From Aurantimonadaceae bacterium (GTDB lineage Bacteria > Pseudomonadota > Alphaproteobacteria > Rhizobiales > Rhizobiaceae), in NCBI GenBank assembly GCA_003232595.1, contig QIIJ01000177.1, positions 1-5,153 on the forward strand: a stretch of DNA of 5,153 nucleotides. Direction: 5' to 3'. The notes under the pieces were generated by a model, which was not told the origin of the DNA, did not search any database, and was given only the letters and a program-made list of their open reading frames with translations. Position numbers and translations under genes: made by a program. Positions 1 to 5,153 of the stretch are shown one piece after another; positions within the stretch are counted from its first letter, which is position 1; each line of letters begins with the position of its first letter.

Positions 1-753
1 GTCCAGGTATTTTGTCGAAGCGAGTTTGACGGTTTTCAGGTTTTGCTCGGCCGATGTGCCGCCAATGACGATAGCAAGGTGGTAGGGCGGGCAGGCGGCT
101 GTGCCAAGTGTAAGTATTTTTTCGTGCAGAAAATCAATCAGCCGATCATGGGTCAGAAGAGCAGGGGTGCCCTGATACAAAAACGTTTTATTTGCCGACC
201 CACCACCCTTGGCAATAAACAAAAACTTGTATGCCGCTTCGCCTTCGGCATAAATATCAATCTGGGCCGGAAGGTTGTCTTTGGTATTGACCTCTTCAAA
301 CATCGACAGCGGAGCCAGCTGTGAATAGCGCAGGTTTTTTCTGTAATAGGCATCCATAACGCCCTTGCCGAGCGATGCCTGATCTTCGCCATTTGTCCAT
401 ATCAATCGCCCCTTTTTTCCCATGATGATCGCAGTGCCGGTATCCTGACACATTGGCAAAACACCCCCGGCAGCAATATTGGCATTTTTGAGCAGGTCAT
501 AGGCAACAAAGCGGTCGTTTTCAGTGGCTTCAGTGTCATCCAGAATTGCTGCAAGTTGTTTGAGATGAGCAGGACGAAGCAGGTGGTTGATATCCGAAAA
601 TGCTGTTTCAGCAAGAAGTCTCAACCCTTCCTGCTCAACTTTAAGAATATTATTACCTTCAAAATTTGCTAAACTCACGTAATCTGACGTGATTTTTTTG
701 TAAGGGGTTGCATCATCCGATAGTGGAAACATTACGAATTGCTGTTCTTTCAT
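1..753 (-). CDS. fumA: Class I fumarate hydratase (4Fe-4S), N-terminal part, cut by window edge
   Basis: This enzyme interconverts fumarate and L-malate in the TCA cycle, using an oxygen-sensitive [4Fe-4S] cluster in the cytoplasm. The minus-strand frame is open for exactly 251 codons from the ATG at 753-751 to the left edge. Recognition comes from long stretches resembling E. coli FumA/FumB: FEGNNILKV (31-39), LRPAHL (59-64), GVLPMCQDTGTAI (97-109), LRYSQLAPL (141-149), NLPAQIDIYA (160-169), AKGGGSANKT (181-190) and the segment 217-248 containing TAACPPYH and IGGTSAE. Cys102 and Cys221 sit where E. coli FumA has cluster ligands Cys105 and Cys224. The third ligand (near 318 in E. coli) and the C-terminal beta domain lie outside the window, and about 300 residues are missing if the length is the usual ~550. 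An AAGG at 760-757 and a GGAAGAAG further upstream could serve as ribosome binding site. The gene is divergent from the TerB-like gene. A related class I hydratase such as an L-tartrate dehydratase fusion is possible, but the match to the FumA type is very close. Confidence 0.95.
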   Translation of the reverse strand, partial: MKEQQFVMFPLSDDATPYKKITSDYVSLANFEGNNILKVEQEGLRLLAETAFSDINHLLRPAHLKQLAAILDDTEATENDRFVAYDLLKNANIAAGGVLPMCQDTGTAIIMGKKGRLIWTNGEDQASLGKGVMDAYYRKNLRYSQLAPLSMFEEVNTKDNLPAQIDIYAEGEAAYKFLFIAKGGGSANKTFLYQGTPALLTHDRLIDFLHEKILTLGTAACPPYHLAIVIGGTSAEQNLKTVKLASTKYLD

Positions 754-804
754 AACGCCTTGTCTTCTTCCCGGGGTAATCTGTTGTGGACATTTATCTA
801 ATAA

Positions 805-833
805 TATCTATCGGTTTTCCCGTTAAAGTTCAA
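805..833 (-). promoter_or_regulatory. Possible sigma70-type promoter for the fumarase gene
   Basis: Read on the minus strand, TTGAAC (833-828) is followed after 17 bases by TAGATA (810-805). An alternative -10, TATTAT, overlaps at 806-801. This would place transcription start near 798 and give a leader of about 45 nt before the fumarase ATG at 753. The -35 is a good match to TTGACA but the -10 is only partial. The call rests on spacing and position alone. Confidence 0.35.
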
Positions 834-847
834 GTTTACACCAACCA

Positions 848-910
848 TCAATCGATCGTAGACAGGTGAAATAACCAATTTCAATTTGGCCGGAAATACC
901 AATCGATTGA
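848..910. repeat. Pair of opposed TCAATCGAT words in the divergent intergenic region
   Basis: TCAATCGAT occurs on the plus strand at 848-856 and on the minus strand at 910-902, so the two copies face each other across 45 bp. The second copy is embedded in the perfect 10-bp palindrome CAATCGATTG (900-909). They lie between the fumarase and TerB-like starts, where an operator controlling either direction would sit. No specific regulator is recognised, and chance occurrence in AT-rich DNA is possible. Confidence 0.3.
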
Positions 911-974
911 CATTGGCTAAATAGAAAGGTAGTTCCCCAAGGTAAGGGGGGTAAATAATTGTGGGGACGGAGCA

Positions 975-1454
975 TTGGGCAGCACTGTCAGAAGAATTTG
1001 GTCCCGAATGTCGAGCGAAAGCGTTCCCGAACGCGATCCGGACTTTTGGAACAGGCGCGCAACAATCGCTGCGTTGTTGTTCAAGGTCATGCCGGTTGAC
1101 GGCGAGATTCATGAACTGGAACGATTGCGGTTGAATCGTATTCTTTCCGACGAATTCTCTCTTGAGCAGGAGGAGGTTGATGCGCTGGTGCGGGAAGCGA
1201 AGGACGACGCGCGCCATAGTGCGGATCTGTCGGAACTATCTGACAGAATTAATTTATCCCTCGATCATGACGGAAAAATGAACCTGATCTCGCATATGTG
1301 GGAGATGGTGTTTGCTGACGGTAAATTGCATGAGTTCGAGTTGCTGCTGGTGGAACGGGTAGCAAAATTGCTGGGGCTGCAACCAGAAGAAGTTTCGAAA
1401 ATGATGAAAAACCAGCGACTTAATCAAAACTATAAAATAGATGACAAGCAATAG
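975..1454 (+). CDS. TerB-like (COG4103-type) small helical protein
   Basis: This 159-residue protein, all helical by its sequence pattern, has no signal peptide or membrane segment and so is probably cytoplasmic. It resembles the TerB/COG4103 family, named after a tellurite-resistance protein. Members are thought to be metal-responsive or scaffold proteins, and most have no defined role. The hallmark seen here is a duplicated acidic motif: V-D-G-E-I-H-E-L-E at 41-49 and A-D-G-K-L-H-E-F-E at 114-122, each at the end of a hydrophobic helix (29-40 and 103-113). The tail (145-159) is polar and probably disordered. The start is uncertain. The TTG at 975 has GGGGA at 963-967 about 7 nt upstream. 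The ATG at 1008 would give a 148-residue protein with a poorly spaced AGAAG before it. Both keep the whole domain, and the longer form is given because it extends the helical N-terminus. No other ter genes are visible, so tellurite resistance should not be assumed. It is followed by the hybrid kinase gene in the same direction. Confidence 0.82.
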   Translation: MGSTVRRIWSRMSSESVPERDPDFWNRRATIAALLFKVMPVDGEIHELERLRLNRILSDEFSLEQEEVDALVREAKDDARHSADLSELSDRINLSLDHDGKMNLISHMWEMVFADGKLHEFELLLVERVAKLLGLQPEEVSKMMKNQRLNQNYKIDDKQ

Positions 1455-1460
1455 TCATCT
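1439..1460 (+). other. Short hairpin overlapping the stop codon of the TerB-like gene
   Basis: AGATGAC (1439-1445) and GTCATCT (1454-1460) are perfect inverted repeats of 7 bp around an 8-nt loop, AAGCAATA, and the TAG stop at 1452-1454 lies at the loop/stem boundary. No run of T follows, so it is not a standard intrinsic terminator. It could be an mRNA 3' stabiliser or a weak attenuator between the TerB-like and kinase genes. Confidence 0.4.
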
Positions 1461-1478
1461 CAGGCATGCAATTATACT

Positions 1479-1493
1479 CTTACCTAAGGTAAG
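1479..1493. promoter_or_regulatory. Palindrome CTTACCT-A-AGGTAAG upstream of the hybrid kinase
   Basis: This is a perfect inverted repeat with 7-bp arms and a single central base, located 96 bp before the kinase start in otherwise AT-rich DNA. Its symmetry and position fit a dimeric repressor or activator site better than an RNA hairpin, because there is no loop. The 8-base word AAGGTAAG of its right side (1486-1493) recurs at 939-946, about 30 bp before the TerB-like start. The cognate regulator is unknown. Confidence 0.45.
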
Positions 1494-1524
1494 TTATATT
1501 TAAAAATGCAAACCAAGGCTGTTA

Positions 1525-1556
1525 TTGAAAGGCAATATTAACAATTTTTTTATAGT
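1525..1556 (+). promoter_or_regulatory. Weak candidate promoter for the hybrid kinase
   Basis: TTGAAA (1525-1530) resembles a -35 element and TATAGT (1551-1556) a -10 element, but they are 20 bp apart, which is longer than the usual 16-18. The T-rich stretch 1545-1551 lies between them. GTTAAC (1555-1560) is a further small palindrome at the -10 position. It is listed because the gap before the kinase is long enough to hold its own promoter; the match is poor. Confidence 0.2.
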
Positions 1557-1573
1557 TAACGTTTGTGACCTGT

Positions 1574-1591
1574 AGGGGAGAGCAACCGTTG
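1574..1591 (+). promoter_or_regulatory. Shine-Dalgarno and TTG start deciding the kinase N-terminus
   Basis: AGGGGAG (1574-1580) lies 8 nt before a TTG at 1589-1591. The frame is open upstream only to the TAG at 1553-1555. Within that stretch the sole other start is a GTG at 1565 with no purine-rich sequence before it. The first in-frame ATG comes well inside the first PAS domain. The TTG is therefore the best start. Confidence 0.75.
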
Positions 1592-4500
1592 ACCAACGAT
1601 CCATTAATTGACTTGAGTGTGTCAGCCGTAAATCGTGAGTTTTCTGCGTGGTTTGACGTGCTAAACAATCTGGAAGTCGGCGTTACCGTCATTTCTCCGG
1701 ATCTGACAATAGAATACATCAATGACACCTATCGAAAAATCGTTGATATTCCGAATTCTATCGAGTGTGGAATGCCTGCCTACGAGCTCTATCACTACAT
1801 GGCTTCCAGGGGTGACTATGGTGAGGGCGATCCTGCAATGCTGGCGCAGGAACGTGTCGATGCCATGTCCGACGGCACATGGTCTGATGCTGTTCACAAG
1901 ATGAAAAACGGGCGGAGTAACAAGATACGCCGCACTGTGGTCGACGGCGGATTTATTGTTACCACCATCACTGATATTTCAGAAATCAGAAATATGGAAA
2001 ATGAAGCTTCTGAAAAAGAGGCACTGATGTCGTCGGTGCTCGATTCTATCAATCACGGGGTGATGATTGTCGACAACGATGCCTGTGGCGCAATTGAGTT
2101 GTGCAACACCGCCTGCAGAGAGATGTTCGGTCCAATTGAAGATATCAATGCGAAAGACCTTTCCTATTATGACTATATTCATAGTGCCTGGAAAAGCGGC
2201 AGGTTTTCCGCAGAGGGCATCAATGATCTGGATGATGAAGAATTTCTGGCAAGGATTTTGGCAGCCGTTGAAAAGTCTGATCAGCAGGGGATAACAATCG
2301 AGCTTACCAACGGAAAATTTGTTCAGCTTGATTGTCATGGTGTTGAAAATAACCGGAAGATATTCACCTTTACTGATATCACCGACAGCAAAAACCGTGA
2401 AATTGAAGTTGAGAAAGCCCGAAAAAAATCGGATGCATCATTGACGGATTTTGATACCGCCATCAACAATATGGAAGTCGGACTGGTGTTGCTTGACGCT
2501 CAATTGAATACGCTGGTCATCAACGATGCTTTTCATGAGATGTGGAATACCAGCCCTGAAAAATTCCGCGACGGATGTAATTTTCGTGACCTCATGGATA
2601 TCAACCGAAGCAATGATATCTATGATGTTAAGGACGATGAGTGGGAAGAATATATTCAGTCACGTTTGAACGAATTGCGGGCTGGAAAAATTGAGCCACG
2701 CGAATTTGTGCGGGCCGATGGAAAAACGCTGATATATTCCTGCATTCCACTGACCAATGGCCAGCGTCTGGTGCGGTATTCCGATATTACGGAATTTAAA
2801 AACCGTGAAAATGATCTTGATAAGGCGCAACAGGCTGCGGAAAATACGGCTGCTGATTTTGGTGCTGCAATCAACAATATGGATGTGGGGCTGCTGCTGT
2901 TGGACGGGGACCTCAAAGCCCTGATGGTCAATGATCCCTTTTATGAAATATGGCGGACGAATCCTGAAGAATTTCCGGTTGGGGCGAATGTTAAAAAATT
3001 GATGGAAATTAACCGCCGCAACAATGTCTATCCCACCAGGGACGAAGACTGGAGCGACGAGGACTGGGGTGCGTATGTAGATGAACGGCTGTCTGCCGTT
3101 CGCGCTGGAACAATTGCAGCTGATGAATTCCACTGCACAGATGGAAGGGTCTTTGTATTTTCCTGCACCGCTCTTTCCGATGGGCAGAGGTTGATACGAT
3201 ATACAAATATTACCGACTATAAAAACCGCGAAGCAGAACTGTCTAAAGCTCAGCAAAAAGCAGAAAATACCCTGTCGGATTTTGCCGCTGCCCTAAACAG
3301 TCTGGACTACGGTGTAATGCTTCTTGACCGCGATCTGAATACAGTGATTATCAATAGTGAGCATTACAAGCTTTGGAACCTGGACCCGGAGAATTGTCCA
3401 ACCGGAACGAATGTCAGGGCGCTTATCGAGGCGAATCGGAATACCGGTATTTACGACATTGGCGAGCAAAACTGGGATGAATATGTAAAAGGGTGCCTTG
3501 AGGAGCTGGTTAGTGGCCCGGTTGCACCAAGGGAATTTGTCCGCAATGATGGAAAAACGCTGATATATTCCTGTACCGAATTATCAGATGGCCAGCGGTT
3601 GGTCACCTATTCTGATGTCACCGAATTTAAAACCAGGGAAGTCGCACTCGAACAATCACAAATGCTGGCTGAATCTGCAGACCGCTCCAAGTCTGAGTTT
3701 CTGGCAAATATGTCCCATGAAATCAGAACGCCAATGAACGGTGTAATGGGCATGGCTGAATTGCTTGGTAAAACCGATTTGAATTCAAAACAGAAGATGT
3801 TCACGGATGTAATTTTGAGTTCAAGCACTGCGCTGTTGACAATTATCAATGATATTCTGGATTTCTCCAAGATTGAAGCTGGAAAACTGGAGCTTGATCC
3901 CGCGCCATTCTGCCTCAGTCAGGCAATCGAGGACGTTGCAACACTGGTATCATCCGCAGTTACCGAAAAGAGCCTTGAATTGATTGTGCGGGTCCAGCCA
4001 GGACTTGCCGACAATGTTATTGGCGATGCCGGGCGTTATCGCCAAATTCTTACCAATCTTGTGGGTAATGCGGTTAAATTTACTGAGCAGGGTCATGTGC
4101 TCGTAGATGTTTCCGGTACCGAGAGAAATGGTATCGTAACACTGAAATGTTCGGTTCAAGATACCGGAATTGGCATACCGGAAGACCAGGTTGAAAAGGT
4201 GTTCGAAAAGTTTTCTCAGGTTGATGGCACTTCCACCCGCCGTCACGAAGGTACTGGCCTGGGTCTTGCGATTACGACCAGCCTGGTCAGCCTTATGGGT
4301 GGTAGTGTCGGTTGTGAGAGTGTCGTTGGCGCGGGATCAACTTTTTGGTTTACTGCTGATTTCCCGATTGATACAGATGCTGTTAAAATACCCAGAATGC
4401 CGGTCGATATATCAGGTGCGCGGTTGCTTGCAATCGATGACAATCCGGTAAATCGTTCCATATTACTGGAACAGTTTGACGCCTGGAGGCTTCAGGGCAG

Positions 4501-5153
4501 CGCTGTGGGTTCAGGCCTTGAAGGGCTGGCCATGCTTCGCAAGGCTGGCAGCGACGGCAGGCCGTTTGAATTGGTTGTTCTCGACTATCACATGCCGGAG
4601 ATGAATGGCATTGATGTTGCGCGCGTTATCCGCAGTGATGCGGAACTGAAAAATACGCCAATCATCATGCTCACCTCTGTCGATAATGTTAGCGAATCTG
4701 CGAATTTTAAAGCACTCGATATTGACGGAAGTCTGACCAAGCCCGCGCGGGCATCGCAATTGCTTGAGGAAATTGCAGATGTGTTGCGGCGCAAGAGGGC
4801 ATCCGGTCAACATGCCCACAATGTTGGCTCAGATACGAATGTAAACCAGTCTCCACCAGTCGAGCAGCAGTTGCACTCTGAAAGCAGTACTCAGACAATT
4901 ACAACGCCAATCCAGACCGGCGAATTCGTTCAGACGGAGAATGCCGCTGAACCTGAGCCCTCAAAGCCAGAAACACAACACGATCTGCAGTCTCGAGACT
5001 ACATCCTTGTTGTTGAGGACAATGAAGTTAACCAGATGGTTTTCTCCCAGATACTTGATTACAGAAACCTCGATTTCAAGATTGTTGAAAACGGCAAATT
5101 GGCGGTTGATGAAGTGCAGAAGTCTCATCCAAAGCTTATATTGATGGATATTT
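1589..5153 (+). CDS. Multi-PAS hybrid sensor histidine kinase with two receivers, C-terminus cut by window edge
   Basis: This sensor autophosphorylates a His and passes the phosphate to receiver Asp residues in a phosphorelay. The frame runs 1188 codons from the TTG to the edge without a stop. Residue positions count that TTG as 1. Five PAS_7-like domains occupy about 22-131, 150-265, 291-401, 427-542 and 568-678, each ending in a D/N-I/V-T/S motif and joined by polar, Ala/Glu-rich helices likely to be coiled coil. HisKA spans about 696-765, with the H-box S-H-E-I-R-T-P and phospho-acceptor His710. HATPase_c spans about 808-925, with the N-box around Asn827, D-T-G-I-G-I-P from 858 and G-T-G-L-G-L from 888. 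Receiver 1 (about 945-1060) keeps Asp950/Asp951, Asp999, Thr1029 and Lys1051. A Gln/Thr/Pro/Glu-rich linker follows (about 1065-1135). Receiver 2 starts near 1138 with Glu1143/Asp1144 and is cut just after its expected acceptor, Asp1187. No membrane segment or signal peptide is seen, so sensing should be cytoplasmic. An HPt domain or separate HPt protein may follow outside the window. The ligand is unknown. Confidence 0.95.
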   Translation, partial: MTNDPLIDLSVSAVNREFSAWFDVLNNLEVGVTVISPDLTIEYINDTYRKIVDIPNSIECGMPAYELYHYMASRGDYGEGDPAMLAQERVDAMSDGTWSDAVHKMKNGRSNKIRRTVVDGGFIVTTITDISEIRNMENEASEKEALMSSVLDSINHGVMIVDNDACGAIELCNTACREMFGPIEDINAKDLSYYDYIHSAWKSGRFSAEGINDLDDEEFLARILAAVEKSDQQGITIELTNGKFVQLDCHGVENNRKIFTFTDITDSKNREIEVEKARKKSDASLTDFDTAINNMEVGLVLLDAQLNTLVINDAFHEMWNTSPEKFRDGCNFRDLMDINRSNDIYDVKDDEWEEYIQSRLNELRAGKIEPREFVRADGKTLIYSCIPLTNGQRLVRYSDITEFKNRENDLDKAQQAAENTAADFGAAINNMDVGLLLLDGDLKALMVNDPFYEIWRTNPEEFPVGANVKKLMEINRRNNVYPTRDEDWSDEDWGAYVDERLSAVRAGTIAADEFHCTDGRVFVFSCTALSDGQRLIRYTNITDYKNREAELSKAQQKAENTLSDFAAALNSLDYGVMLLDRDLNTVIINSEHYKLWNLDPENCPTGTNVRALIEANRNTGIYDIGEQNWDEYVKGCLEELVSGPVAPREFVRNDGKTLIYSCTELSDGQRLVTYSDVTEFKTREVALEQSQMLAESADRSKSEFLANMSHEIRTPMNGVMGMAELLGKTDLNSKQKMFTDVILSSSTALLTIINDILDFSKIEAGKLELDPAPFCLSQAIEDVATLVSSAVTEKSLELIVRVQPGLADNVIGDAGRYRQILTNLVGNAVKFTEQGHVLVDVSGTERNGIVTLKCSVQDTGIGIPEDQVEKVFEKFSQVDGTSTRRHEGTGLGLAITTSLVSLMGGSVGCESVVGAGSTFWFTADFPIDTDAVKIPRMPVDISGARLLAIDDNPVNRSILLEQFDAWRLQGSAVGSGLEGLAMLRKAGSDGRPFELVVLDYHMPEMNGIDVARVIRSDAELKNTPIIMLTSVDNVSESANFKALDIDGSLTKPARASQLLEEIADVLRRKRASGQHAHNVGSDTNVNQSPPVEQQLHSESSTQTITTPIQTGEFVQTENAAEPEPSKPETQHDLQSRDYILVVEDNEVNQMVFSQILDYRNLDFKIVENGKLAVDEVQKSHPKLILMDI
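2459..3697 (+). repeat. Three tandem PAS_7 repeat units inside the hybrid kinase
   Basis: Units run 2459-2866, 2867-3289 and 3290 to about 3697, with lengths of 136, 141 and about 136 codons including the connecting helix. Each opens with an N-N/S-M/L-x-x-G-L/V-x-L-L-D pattern, has a central N-R-x-x-x-x-Y motif, and then D-G-K/R, a Cys in S-C, D/N-G-Q-R-L-V/I and a closing T-E/D-F/Y-K-x-R-E. Similarity is visible at DNA level in patches. The two PAS domains before them (from 1658 and 2036) belong to the same family but are much more diverged. Confidence 0.85.
3041..3070 (+). repeat. 15-bp tandem duplication within the fourth PAS domain
   Basis: GACGAAGACTGG (3041-3052) recurs as GACGAGGACTGG (3056-3067), so two 15-bp units stand in direct tandem and encode D-E-D-W-S followed by D-E-D-W-G. 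The other two units of the array have a single copy, for example D-D-E-W-E in unit 3. The extra five codons equal the length difference between this unit (141 codons) and its neighbours (136). Confidence 0.75.

Noticed and set aside
43..324. Plus-strand open frame over the left end
   Set aside because: It is antisense to the class I fumarase, which shows cluster Cys and long conserved blocks on the minus strand.
935..949. CCCC-N7-GGGG hairpin as a terminator
   Set aside because: The stem is only 4 bp, no T-run follows, and it sits at the 5' side of the TerB-like gene in a divergent promoter region where no transcript is expected to end.
798..1217. Minus-strand open frame of 139 codons across the intergenic region and the TerB-like gene
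   Set aside because: It is antisense to the clear TerB-like coding sequence, its translation is unlike any family I know, and the plus-strand frame carries recognisable duplicated motifs.
975..1454. Tellurite-resistance operon
   Set aside because: Only one TerB-like gene is present and none of the neighbours is a ter gene, so a resistance function is not supported.
1538..1560. Two TTAAC words as a CtrA-type site
   Set aside because: Their start-to-start distance is 18 bases, whereas the CtrA motif needs TTAA repeats about 11 apart, so the spacing is wrong.
2660..3256. Minus-strand open frame of 198 codons
   Set aside because: It lies wholly antisense to PAS domains 3-4 of the kinase, whose frame is continuous and carries family motifs. 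Its repetitive look comes from the PAS duplication.
1..5153. CRISPR array, tRNA/rRNA genes, insertion sequences or phage genes
   Set aside because: No repeat-spacer pattern, cloverleaf-like sequence, transposase frame or terminal inverted repeats were seen. The only repeats are the in-frame PAS units and short palindromes.

Overview
The window looks like chromosomal DNA of a Gram-negative bacterium. An alphaproteobacterium of moderate GC is my best guess, from the PAS_7-type sensor domains and the COG4103-like TerB protein. That is an inference from protein style, not a proof. No mobile element, RNA gene, CRISPR array or phage signature was seen.

Layout: (1) On the minus strand, running off the left edge, is the N-terminal 251 codons of a class I (iron-sulfur) fumarate hydratase, starting at 753. 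(2) A divergent intergenic region (754-974) separates it from the rightward genes. It holds a plausible minus-strand promoter and two opposed copies of a 9-bp word, TCAATCGAT. (3) On the plus strand is a small TerB-like helical protein (975-1454, or from 1008). (4) A 134-bp gap (1455-1588) carries a short hairpin overlapping the upstream stop codon, a 7+1+7 bp palindrome, and a strong Shine-Dalgarno before a TTG start. (5) A very large soluble hybrid sensor histidine kinase fills 1589 to the right edge and is cut there. It has at least 1188 codons: five PAS_7-like domains, HisKA, HATPase_c, a first receiver, a polar linker, and a second receiver cut just after its phospho-acceptor Asp.

How the genes relate: the fumarase is a TCA-cycle enzyme transcribed away from the other two and is probably only a neighbour. 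The TerB-like gene and the kinase are co-oriented and could share a transcript or a regulator, but the 134-bp gap with its own palindrome also allows a separate promoter for the kinase.

The most notable content is the PAS array. PAS domains 3-5 are clear tandem duplicates with a period of about 136 codons. Domains 3 and 5 share an exact 26-nt DNA match that domain 4 lacks. Domain 4 has a 15-bp internal tandem duplication that exactly explains its extra five residues. Four of the five domains carry a Cys at the same position near the C-terminal end of the fold. The kinase and fumarase reading frames were obtained by direct translation; both are open to the window edges.
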